Shown: piece after piece, positions 1 through 24,605 of the stretch
How positions within the stretch are numbered: the first letter of the stretch is position 1
Layout: each line of letters starts with the position of its first letter
Origin: Mauremys mutica
Taxonomy: Eukaryota; Chordata; Testudines; Geoemydidae
Length of the DNA stretch: 64,000 nt
Direction: 5' to 3'
NCBI RefSeq assembly: GCF_020497125.1
Contig: NC_059075.1
Span: 46,660,003-46,724,002, forward strand
The notes under the pieces: generated by a model
What the model saw: only the letters and a program-made list of their open reading frames with translations
The model's database searches: none
Told to the model about the DNA's origin: nothing
Made by a program: the position numbers and the translations under genes

Positions 1-795
1 GGATGAGAATTGGTCTAAATTGACAAGATGAAATTCAATAAAGACCAGGGAAAAGTACTACGCTTAGGATGGAAAAAAAAATCAAATGCACATGAACAAA
101 ATGAGGAATGACTGACTAGGCAGTAGTACTGCACAAAAGGATCTGGGCATTATAGTGGATCACAAACTGAATATGAGCTGATAACGGGATGCAGTTATAA
201 AAAAAAACTAGTATCATTCTGGGGTGTATCAACAGGAATGTCTTATATAAAAGACACGGAAGGTAAATGTCCTGCTCAATTAGCTGAAGTAGTGTGTCCA
301 ATTCTGGGCACCACACTAAGAAAGATGTGGATAAATTGGGACAGCCCAGAGCAGAGCAACAAACATGAAAACCTGAGCTCTGAGGAAACTTCAAAAGAAC
401 TGGGCATTTTTAGCCTTGAGAAAAGAAGACCGAGGAGATCTTGATAACAATCTTCAAATATGTTAAGGGCTGTTATAAAGAGGAAGATGATCAACTGTTC
501 TCCATGTACACTGAAGGTAGGACAAAAAGTAATTGGCTTAATCTGCAGCAAGGGAGATTTAGCTTAACTATTAGGAAAACCTTTCTAACTATAAACACTA
601 AACCAGGCTTCCAAGAGAGGTTATAGAATCCCCATCATTGTCCAACCTGTTCTTAAAAGCCTCCAAACATGTGTCAGGGATAGTGGCTAGGCATACTTGG
701 TCCTGCCTCAGCATGGGGGTGGGGGAATGGAAGGAGGAGGATGGACAAGATGACCACTCAAGGTCCCTTCCAGCCCTACGTTTCTATGATGCTAT
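1..795 (+). mobile_element. CR1 LINE 3' fragment in PSMA6 last intron
   Basis: The text from 'gacaagatgaaattcaataa' through the 3' end closely parallels the CR1 copy at 12055-12826: RT C-terminal remnants, the 'aaagatgtgga' segment, the 'agcaagggagattta' block and the terminal 'gatgaccactc...ctatgatgctatg' tail. It is interrupted by indels and stops, so only a relic. The left end is cut by the window. Confidence 0.85.
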
Positions 796-1223
796 GTTTT
801 TAAACACCATTTAGCACCTAGCATAGACTAGGTTTAACACCTCTAAAACATGCTAGTTATCATGGTCAATGGCAAGGGAAGAGGATGGTAAGACCATGTC
901 TAGTCAGTACCAGTCTATATTAGGTGTTAATACATTTTAACTAAGAACTGCTTAAAAACATGTTATATAATTTTTTTTTAAAAAGTCTTCCTGTCTAGTC
1001 AGAGCTTAAAGTAGGGCCACAGTTCCCAACTGCAAAGAGTGATCTGAAAGGACATCATCAAACTTTCCCCCACCCCAAATTTTTAGAAAATGGCAAGTGA
1101 TTCCCCCCCCCAATGTCTTTTAATTTCCATCTATATTTTAATTTACCTTTATGAAGGGAGGGAGTTAAAATTAGCCATTCATAACGAGGAAAGTACACTA
1201 AGTTCCACTAGTCATTTAACTTA

Positions 1224-15690
<14,467 letters not shown>

Positions 15691-16300
15691 CGGGGTGGCC
15701 AGCATCATCCCCTTCTGCCAGCAGGGAAACTGGGCTGTCAGCACAGCCTAACCTCGCCTGTCCTGGCTGTCGGCCACACAGATACCCCCAATATGCAGTG
15801 CCTACATTGTGGGAGCTCTGTGTGACAGATCAGGCTTGTAGCTCTCACATGTTGGTTCACCTACACCTTCCAAAAGAACTGGTGTGAAGCAGATGGATGG
15901 AACATCAAACTCAAGTACAAGCAGCAGTATACAATTTGGAAAACTCTGGCCTCGGCCAAGTTGGGATGTTGGCCCTCCCAAGGCAGAGAAAAGCCGTTTG
16001 GGAAGTTGCATGACCCGGGGTCCATTCTACTTCCCTGTGAACATGCTCTTCTAACTATAGGAGTGGGTAGATCTTTGCAAACAGACCACCTCTTCTCCCT
16101 CCCAGTGGTAGCCACAAATATAGCTGCACTTACTACTTTAAAAAAGACACCTAAAAAAAAAAAAGGATGCTTCTTCAAATACCTTTGACCTTGAAAGGGG
16201 TTTTTAGATGTATTTTTAACATTCCGAGCCTCTGTCTCTGAAGCAGTATTATCTAGCCCAAGCAATCAAAAATCATTCGATAAGTTCCTAAAAAGTCAAG

Positions 16301-16480
16301 AGTACTTGTGGCACCTTAGAAACTAACAAATTTATTTGAGCATAAGCTTTCATGGGCTACAGCCCACTTCATCGGATGCTGAAGCCCACGAAAGCTTATG
16401 CTCAAATAAATTTGTTAGTCTCTAAGGTGCCACAAGTACTCCTGTTCTTTTTGTGGATACAGACTAACATGGCAGCTACT
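16301..16480. mobile_element. Penelope-like terminal sequence, head-to-head fold-back
   Basis: Two copies of one terminal sequence face each other: left reads agtacttgtggcacctta inward and right ends ccacaagtact plus 'ggatacagactaacatggca'. The same sequence ends the Penelope fragment at 32691-32826. A perfect 13-bp duplication ctaaaaagtcaag flanks it (16288-16300 and 16481-16493). It carries the gatgaag-stem-cgaaag motif described for the copy at 32691. Lies about 1.1 kb upstream of the PSMA6 ATG. Confidence 0.85.
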
Positions 16481-16499
16481 CTAAAAAGTCAAGATTGGT

Positions 16500-18200
16500 T
16501 TAAAAAATCTTACATTTTAAAAATAATATATGGATTCTTTTTATTTGCTTTCTGGGCTTTTTTGTATGTTTGAGACTTTAGCGGTCACAATTTCAAGCTT
16601 TACTCCATAATCATGAGGGCTAGAAACTTTTTCAAAATGAAAGTTGAGATTCTTATGTAAATTCCTGACTCCAAGATCTCTGACTTTAAGAAAAGCCAAT
16701 ATTGCAAAACTCATGACAAAAATCACAAGAGACAAAATCACAATTATCTGAGCACCTCACAAGATTAATCAAAAAGGCTACCGTGACCCCAGTGTTTCTG
16801 CACCAATTTTGCTCAGTTCAGCCCACAGACCAGATAGGCATCAAACTACAGCACCTCCAGCCAAGCTCCCCTAAAAGGCAGATGTACTTGTTTGAGTGAG
16901 GAAGGGATAGGGAATCAATACCCAACCAGGAGGAGTAAAAGAACAACAAAATCCCTTGCACTCAAAGCAAAGGAAAACAAACACAAAGGGTATGAAGGGG
17001 GAGACAATATGGACAGAAGATAAAGAGGATAGACAAGGCAAATGTGCTCAGAGGGAATGCAGGATGCCCAGCATCCAATGCATTTTTGTGTGCAGAAAGA
17101 AAATGTATTGCTCGAAGGCATGTAGAAGGCATTGCTCAAAGGCAATACATTTTGGATTTTTTTTCCCACTTTAATAGAGAAAGGAAAGAGCAAGAAGTTT
17201 TAGAGATCACTGTAGTTTCTGCCATCAGTTTAAAAACACACCACCACGGCTTGTCTTAGCTTAATTAAAACAGAGCTTTAGACTTGCACAAATTGCAACA
17301 GTGTTATTACCTTTTCCTGATCCCAAACACATTTAGGTAACAACAGGAAAATAGTTGCTTACTTGGACTACAGTTGAGCTTTCCTCAGTCAGAAATCATT
17401 ATAGCTTTAAGTTGCTCTACACTATGAACAAATTACTGCATTTTTAAAACTTAGCAACTATGGTTCTAAATAAAACATGGTTTGATCCTGCTGTGAAGGT
17501 GACAGTGAATTGTGTTCCAATACTATTGCCAAATTGTGACAAAACTCTTAAGTTGTGATATACACTCACAAACTAGCATCCCTGCAGTCTAATATTTTCT
17601 GAACACTGAAAAACTGCTGTGGTTCATATTTGACATGTTTAGAAATGATTCATTAAAAATTTCAGAAAGTTTGGTCTCAGAAAAAACTCATGTAAAAAAC
17701 TACATCTCAAAATAATATTTTAAAATAATTTGTTTTTGTAATAAAATATGTCAGTCAAGTTCTCTTTTAAAAGAAGGAAATCTATTGACCTCAGAATAGA
17801 AGTTTGGGCTTTTATTTCTGGACAATATTTTTCCACAGCTGCATCACCATACCGCAAGACATTTGAAAGACTGATTCTCTATGTCAGTATCTAGTACAGA
17901 GGGAAATTCCCCACCATAAAGCCATGAACATAATCCTCTGTTGGCATTGGATTTCTCCTGCTGGGAATTATTATTATTTTATTTTGTAATTATGTCATTA
18001 AAAGAGCTGGGAAAGCTATGTTCCAATATCCATTTCCCTTTTAATATAATAGAACTAGGTGGAATATGTCTCTTTGGCAAAATGCTGCATGTTTGCATCT
18101 GCATTATGGATCATGTTGTATATTTCATGCATTTATAAAATTACTTTACTGAATTTAATTCAGGAGAACAAAAAGTCTCTCTGTGCATTAAAATACACTG
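16500..18200. other. Intergenic, no recognised gene
   Basis: AT-rich DNA between the PSMA6 promoter and the PRORP 3' end. An imperfect inverted repeat around 'aatgtattgctc...caatacatt' lies at 17100-17155. Short frames in both strands lack domains. Confidence 0.55.
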
Positions 18201-18216
18201 GCACTGTCCCCAATAG

Positions 18217-18556
18217 TAGGGGTTCTCAAACTTCATTGCACCGCGACCCCCTTCTGACAATAAAAATTACTACACGACCCCAGGAGCGGGGAACCAAGGC
18301 CTGAGCTTGCCCAAGCCCCATCACCCCGAGTGCAGAGAGGCAAAGCTAAAGTCCCACAGCCCCAGGCTAGGGGGCCAAATCTGAAGCCCAAGGGCTTCAG
18401 CCCCAGGAAGGGGCCTGTAACCTGAGCCCTGCCGCCTAGGGCTGAAACCTTCAGGCTTGGGCTTGGGCTCCGTCCCCTGTCCCCGGCAAGTTTAAACCTG
18501 CCCTGGCGGGTTTATGACCCACTTTGGGGTCCCGATCCACAGTTTGAGAACCACTG
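18217..18556. mobile_element. hAT-type non-autonomous element, 340 bp
   Basis: Ends taggggttctcaaactt and agtttgagaaccactg are inverted. Flanking 8-mers cccaatag and ccctatag agree at 7 of 8 positions. The interior is GC-rich ('agcccaagggcttcagcccc') and non-coding. Confidence 0.8.
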
Positions 18557-18748
18557 CCCTATAGTAAGTAACCCACTCCATAGGCAATGCAAATATTGGA
18601 AATATATGGGGATAAAGGAGATAGCTTCCAGAATCTTTTTGTTCCTTTTGGAAAAGCAGTTGGAAGGGGAAATGGAGAGAATTACTGAATACTGAGTCTG
18701 GTTGCCAAGCAGTTGTGGCAGTAGGTTATATACTCAAGTATTTTGGAT

Positions 18749-18798
18749 CAAAGATTCAATATCTCATTCAGACCAAAGATTCAATATCTCATTCAGAC
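18749..18798. repeat. Two-copy tandem duplication, 25-bp unit
   Basis: The unit caaagattcaatatctcatt...cagac occurs twice in exact succession (18749-18773 and 18774-18798). Confidence 0.93.
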
Positions 18799-19184
18799 CC
18801 ATGATGGATAAAAAAATAAAAAGCTACCCAATACCAAAGGGCATGAGAGGGTGGATGACATACCCCATTCAGAGCGCCTCTCCACCAGTTGCCTCAGCCC
18901 ATGTTAAAAAACTTCACCCATGCTTTTATATCAAAATTCCTGCCAAGAAATAAAATGGATTTTTTTAGTCCAGTCCTCCTCATCTCTCTCAAAGTCTTAT
19001 AACAATCACATGCTCTGCCACAGGAAATCAGAACTACACAGGAAGGCTGTTGTCTCTGATTTTTTTAGTTAATATAGGGTACGTCTACACAGACCTAGGA
19101 GATGCACCTCCCATCTTGGGTAGATGTGCATGCACTACCTCTGCACAAGCTAGCCAATGCCCCAGTACTAGCCATCTCTATCCA

Positions 19185-19440
19185 AATCACACAGTTGAAA
19201 AATGTGGATCAATTCAAGTATCTGGGCAGTACCATCTCCAGTGAGGGTTCCCTTGACAAGGAAATTGCCTTCAGAATTAGTAAAGCCAGCCAGGCCCTTG
19301 GCTGACTTTGAACAGAAGTCCTCAACCAGCACAACATCCATCTCTCTACCAAAAACTGAAGATCTATAGTGCAGTAGTTTTAACATCTCTCCTGTATGTT
19401 TGTGAGCCATGAACTCTCTACAGATGGCATATCAAATGAA
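19185..19440 (+). pseudogene. Non-LTR retrotransposon RT C-terminal fragment, left part
   Basis: Translates to LKNVDQFKYLGSTISSEGSL then DKEIAFRISKASQALG, and in a shifted frame YSAVVLTSLLYVCEPWT. These match the thumb-side tail of LINE reverse transcriptases of the type with 'FKYLGS', 'RI.KA' and 'LLY.CE.WT' motifs (RTE or related clades). At least one frameshift breaks it. The element resumes at 20281 after a GC-rich insertion. Confidence 0.8.
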
Positions 19441-20280
19441 GGCTCCGCTGGGGCTGGGCATGAGTGGTTTGGGGTGTGGGAGGGGCTCAGGGCTAGGGCA
19501 GAGGGTTGGGGTGCACGGGTGAAGGCTGCAAGGTGGGGCCAGGGATGAGAGGTTCATGGTGCAGGAAGTGGCTCAGGGCTGGGGCAGAAGATTGGGGTGG
19601 GGGGGCATGAGGGCTCTGGCTGGGAGTGCGGGCTCTGGAACGGGGCAGAGATGGGGATAAGGAGTTAGGGGTGCAGTCAGGCTGCCCTGGGGCTGGGGCC
19701 AGAGAGGACTCCACAGTCCCCCCAGCCCTCTCCCCTCCAGCAGCAGCGAGCTCCGGGAGAGGGGTCCCCCTCACCTCCCACCCCAGCAGCACACTCACCC
19801 ATCACCATCACTGCATGTGCTCCTAGGGACTGGGCCCCTCTCAGGTCCAGGAAGCCTCCTCGCCTCTGCTGTGGTGGGTGCGGGGGGGAGGGCGGGGAAG
19901 GGCTGCCATCATGTGTGTGCCTCCTCCCCTCCTCCCTCCACAGGCAGCAGCTGCGCTGCCACCTCAGCCTGCTGCCAGCACTGCTCCCTTTTGTAGCTGG
20001 CAGAGGCCGGCGAGGGAGCACAGCACAGAGCAGCAAGGCAGCTGCTTGCTGCCCAGGGCACAGGCAGGACCTGGGGGATGTGCGTGGGGGCAGCAGGCAG
20101 GGCTGGAGAACACTCCAGGGGAGGCACGCAGGGACAGCAGGCAGGGCTGGGGAATGCTCCAAGGGAGGTGCGTGGGGCGGCAGGTGGGGCTTGAGGAGAC
20201 ACCTGACCCTGAACATTGATGGAGCTGGGTCCCCAGGCCCTGAATTTGCTGGAGCATGGACACCACGGGCCCATATAACT
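19441..20280. mobile_element. GC-rich non-autonomous element inserted in the LINE
   Basis: The composition jumps to G-rich 'ggctcagggctggggcag' arrays and later tandem 'cagggctggagaacactcca'-like units (20095-20165). It ends with 'ggcccatataactcaccacccctg', as does the element at 35258-35948 ('ggcctatacaactcgccgcccct'). It sits exactly where the LINE reading is broken, so it is an insertion. Large open frames in it are composition artefacts. Confidence 0.7.
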
Positions 20281-20610
20281 CACCACCCCTGGTCGTCCAT
20301 ACAAGCACTTCAAAGACAGCCTGAAGAGCAGTCTGCAATAGGTTGACATTAATCCCAAACTTGAGCAAATGGCTCAGGACAGGACTCACTGGCGGTCTCT
20401 GACAAGATCAGCATGCATCAGTTTCGAGCGGGATCGATGGAATAGTTTCCAGGCTGCACATGAAAGGTGCCATAGAGCTGTATCTTCAAACATCATGGAT
20501 ACAGACTTCCTATGCTCATAGGGTATAGTGACTCTGTACATCAGGGTTTGGTCTTCAGTCATATGCGTAGCCACAGATGAGATTTGTGATAACATTGTCA
20601 TCATTGCCAG
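20281..20610 (+). pseudogene. Non-LTR retrotransposon C-terminal fragment, right part
   Basis: Translates in one frame to GRPYKHFKDSLKSSLQ, then DRTHWRSLTRSACISFERDR with the downstream 'RIGL.SH'-like zinc-knuckle remnant decayed near 20500-20600. This is the region that follows the 'LLY.CE.WT' box in the same LINE type. Stops are present. Confidence 0.75.
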
Positions 20611-20635
20611 CAATGAACTACCAGTCTCAGCTCAA

Positions 20636-20791
20636 GCTAGCACCTAAAAATAGCAGTGTAGCCACAGTGGCACAGGCAACAGCTCAGGCTAACCACCTAA
20701 GTACAATACCACCTAACCCCCATTAGTCAGGGGACTAGCCCAAGCAGCCATCTGTGTCCCTGCAGCCACACTGCTACTTTTAGGTGCTAGC
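20636..20791. mobile_element. MITE with about 28-bp inverted ends
   Basis: gctagcacctaaaaatagca (20636 on) is mirrored by tgctacttttaggtgctagc ending at 20791; the full arms agree at about 25 of 28 positions. Non-coding. Family not determined. Confidence 0.75.
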
Positions 20792-21029
20792 ATGTGTCTG
20801 TCCACCGACCCTGGGAATTACACTTCCCAGCTGCCATGTAGGCATACACTTAGTGCTAATGAATGATAAACGGACATTCCTGGAGATTGAAATCTATTTA
20901 AAGAACAGTAGGATCAGTTCAAGCTTCCTCATGGGGCTTGTACTGTCCTTCTAAAGTTTAGAATCTAAACAATGGAGACTTTCATCCTGCCTACATATAA
21001 AAACTTCTTAACAATAACTTCATACGAGT

Positions 21030-21720
21030 CCTGCGGTGGGGCAAGGAGGGGTGGGGCAAATGGGAGGAGGTGGGGTGGGGTGTGATGGGAGGAAGAGGCA
21101 GTGGGGAAGGAAAGGGGATGGGATAGGGCAGGGGGAGGGAGATAGGGCAGGGGAATCTGGGAGTGAGGAGGAGGAGGATGGGGGAGGTGACAGTGGGGAG
21201 ATGAAGAGGGAGGGGATGGGGCAGGGGACAGTGGGGAGGTGAAGAAGCAGTGGGGAAGGGGGATGGGATGGGGAAGAAAAGGGTACAGGGGAATGGACGG
21301 GGTGGGGGGATCCTGGTATATGGCTTCTCCTTGGCAGCAGCAGCAGCTGGGGCTACTCTGTTAAGCAAGCCAATAGAACCCCCACTCCGATAAGCCTCAC
21401 CTCCCCTGCACCTGGACCACCCTGATAAGCTCCCCCCCGCACCCAGACTCCCACCCCACTGAGCCCCAACCAGCTGCATCCAGACTCCCCCCACTAAGTC
21501 CCCCACCGAGCCCCAACCATCTTCAACTGGACCCCCTGCAGAGTCCCATTGCCTCTGCACCCAGAACCCATCAATGAGCCCCTGTAACTCCAGATCCCCC
21601 ACTGAACTACCCACACCCAGACTGCCCCACACAGAACCCTCTCACCCCCCCACCTGGATCCCCCCCACACTAAGCCTCTCCACACTTGGATCCTGCTGGG
21701 TTGAACCTGCCTACCCACAC
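21030..21720. repeat. Strand-asymmetric low-complexity block
   Basis: 21030-21310 is almost pure G/A ('ggggatggggcaggggac' words); 21410-21720 is C-rich ('actccccccactaag'). Between lies a short (CAG)n-like patch near 21340. Open frames over this stretch are compositional. The downstream AT-rich tail (21905-22005) repeats 'cagaatttt' and may be the end of the same repeat. Confidence 0.7.
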
Positions 21721-22229
21721 CTAGTATGCATGGTGAAGAGGGGCAGGGACCCAGAGTGTTTCTGGGGCAGGCCTGGCCTGGCCCTTGCACTGTGTCAGGG
21801 TCCAGTGCAGCTTCATTACCAAGTCCCTGTCCTGGGGGAGGAGGGGCTGCATGTGATCTCCTGTCTCCGTGCAGTCAGTGGCCTGTGCTCCCCACTGCCA
21901 TGCTGGAGCCTCCACATTTATTTATTGACACAATTTGCAGAATTTTAAAATATTGTGCACAGAATTTTTATTTTTTTGGCACAGAATTCCCTCAGAAGTA
22001 TACTACGTGGTACAGTCCCAAAGCTTCCAGTGCTGATAGATCATTTTATTTTGGTCCTTAGATTTAATTTCAGTTAAGTTCCTTTGATTTCCCTTTAAAC
22101 ATTCAGTAACAAATTGTGACATTTACTGGTATCTCCTAATTTATTATTTTAACATTAGTTTTTTGGAATCCCACCCATTCCAACCTGCTGGAAGTAATCT
22201 AAGCATGGAGTTGTATCTGTTTATATGAG

Positions 22230-22850
22230 CTGTCACCTCCAAAAGTCAAAGTCATTATCCAGTCCCAAATAATCTCTATAGATAGATATCAAGTGAAGAG
22301 TTTGTGGCTTAGATGCTGTGACCAGGCTTCTAGTGGGGAACCAGCTATGGTCACTCAATGAGGGTGAACTGCAAAGATTGGGGCAGACAGTCCCCATAAA
22401 GGTGGGTCTAAATGGCTTAGTCCTTTGCAACAAAATGCTGAAGTTAGCCTCTCCTTTGGAACAGTAAGGCTTGGGGAAAAATAAGGCCAAATGAATCCGC
22501 TGGTTGAGACTGAAATTTTTGACAACTTGCCTGTGCAGAGATATACCTTGTCTGTATAAAAAAATACATATGGTGAGTCTGCCATACAGTCCTGAATGTC
22601 ACCAGCTCTCCTCGCTGATCTGACTGCAATTAAAAATGCATTTTTCAGAAAACAGGTTCAAATGGTGGGACCATCGGGGCAGATAAAGCCAAGTTAAGCC
22701 CCCCACGAAAAGAGCAGTTCTTTAATTGGAGGAAAAACTCTGACACGATCCCTCAGAAACTTCACAGTTGGGTGTGAAGAAATTGTATGCAGGTGATGTG
22801 CCAAAAAAGCAGCTAGGTAAATTCTGATCAAGCTAACAGAATCCCTTGTT
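22230..22850 (-). pseudogene. DIRS-like tyrosine recombinase remnant
   Basis: On the minus strand, a disrupted frame gives FLIAVRSARRAGDIQ followed by PYVFFYTDKVYL. This parallels KVAFLMAITVARRVSEFGE and PLHSF in the better preserved relic at 46955-48800. The Arg of 'ARR' is the conserved first catalytic Arg of the recombinase. Stops and indels break both sides. No RT portion was found beside it. Confidence 0.65.
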
Positions 22851-22854
22851 CACA

Positions 22855-23500
22855 CCCTACACACTATTGTAATAATCTATGTACAAAGTATGCCCTGTAA
22901 GGTATCATTTGAAGACTCATAATTTGCTGGTCAGTATCATGCTGATAAAACATGTATTTTCCCATGTTCCAAATCCCACAGCCGTGCTCAAACTGAAGTT
23001 GACAAATAGGTCTGTCCTAAACAAAGGAATGAGTGCTCTGCTTAATTTGCATTTAAGTAGTAAACAGAGTCATCAAGCAGGGAGCAAAGAAAGCTCAAAG
23101 AGGTGAGGAAAAAGCAGCAGGGAACATCCTTCCTCATAGACTTTTTGTCTTCTGGTGCCTAGCTGGAAATGTTGTTCAAGAGAGGGACTGAAACTATAAA
23201 AAGAAGGTACAAATACCCCCCACCCATCGTATTCACACTTGAAGTGACAAAGGAACGTTTGTTGGACTCTGGGGGAGGCTTTGGTCAGTAAGACTGCTGA
23301 AAGCATATAATGAGAAACTTTGCTTGAATCTGCTATAGTTTATGAAGTTGGGTATTAGTAAACATCTTATATTTATTTTTCTTGTAACCATTTCTGACCT
23401 TTATGCCTCATTATTTGTACTCACTTAAAATCTCTCTCTTTGTAGTTAATAAACTTGTTTTACTGTTTACTAATCCAGTGTATTTAAATTGAAGTATCTG
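22855..23500 (+). mobile_element. Possible LTR-like repeat
   Basis: Contains 'gccctgtaaggtatcatttg' near its start and ends in a T-rich zone with 'tagttaataaacttgtttta', an AATAAA-bearing terminus. I associate these blocks with interspersed repeats in turtles, but I cannot place ends or a target duplication. Confidence 0.4.
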
Positions 23501-24476
23501 AAAAATTATTTGAAATAATAAATTGGCATATTATTCTGCTAAAGGAATAACAGACTTAATATAACTTGTAGCGTCCAGGAGAGGGCTGGGCAGTACATGA
23601 CATACATTTCTGGTGGAAAATCTAAGACTGGGGAAGTGCAGTTAGACAATACCCTGCAGTATAACCAAGGATGTTGAAAGCCAGAGTGTAAGTGTAAGTG
23701 TGTATGGCAGGCTGCAGTTACACACAGCCATTCAGGGTGTGGCTTGCATGCTGGAAAGCTCTTTGTGAGTGGCCCAGGTGGGAGCTACTTCATTTGGTAA
23801 GAGGCCTATCAGCTTTCTTATACTGCAAAACTTGACAGTGAATTTTTCTTCAGATCCTTCCACAAAGATTAATATTGCATTTGCATCTGACTTTCTTGTA
23901 TAAGGATGGTAGATGGAAAAAACAGGATTCACAACTGTCAGACAAATAGTTAATAAATAATGATAATGGTTTACAACACTTTTTCTGTAATTTATACCAC
24001 TTTTGCTGTCTTCTAATTAACTCAAGTTTCTATGAGAGGCTATACAAAATTCAACTGTCATATTATTGCCCACAGTGAAGTCCCTAATATGATCAATTTT
24101 TATTTAAAAAACAAACTATTATTTTAACTAAGAAATAAATTCAAGATTTTATATCTTTGGAAATTTAGAAGCTAAAATTTATTAGGAGGATCTATGGACC
24201 ATCCTAGTGCTTAATCCCTTCATCACCTCATCCCAATAAAATCTTAATAAATGGTGCCATAACAAATCTCTTATTTACTACAGGGCAAAATGAACTCTGA
24301 CTTCAATAGAGTTACAGCAGGTATGAATTCGGTGAACTATGTTTACTGAACATTTAGTCAGCTGCAGGGTTCATATTTGGTGTATTAATTCCATGACTGT
24401 GCATGATCACTGGATTCTGCCTGTTAGCAACAGTAGCAAACAATTGTAGTTTTAGTTTGTAAAACTGCATTCTTTA
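23500..24476. other. PRORP 3' flank, nothing recognised
   Basis: AT-rich sequence expected to contain the PRORP 3' UTR. AATAAA hexamers on the minus strand occur at the stop codon and near 24175 and 24105. Confidence 0.5.
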
Positions 24477-24605
24477 TTATTTCCGTTGAAGGCAAAGCCA
24501 TTTTGTTGGCACTTCATAGGAATATCTTTCCACCAGCTGTTCATCATAGGGAATATGCCAAGTGTCACCAGTAGTCTGTACCACGGTGTCGTAAGTGAGA
24601 ATAGG
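24477..24605 (-). CDS. PRORP: PRORP last coding exon
   Basis: This 129-bp exon follows acceptor CCCACAG and encodes 42 residues, [20 protein letters not shown] to [12 protein letters not shown], then TAA. The His of WHIPY and the Cys of WLCL match the C-terminal zinc ligands of the family. The stop is directly followed by a second TAA, and the sequence TAATAAAG also forms an AATAAA hexamer, so a poly(A) signal overlaps the stop. Another AATAAA on the minus strand is near 24175. Confidence 0.96.
   Translation of the reverse strand, partial: PILTYDTVVQTTGDTWHIPYDEQLVERYSYEVPTKWLCLQRK

Noticed and set aside
19677..20389. Several overlapping frames up to 179 codons on both strands
   Set aside because: All lie in a GC-rich mobile repeat; proline-rich and glycine/alanine-rich text reflects base composition.
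20991..21632. 213-codon minus-strand open frame
   Set aside because: Translates a G/A-rich and C-rich low-complexity block; P/L/S-rich product with no domain.
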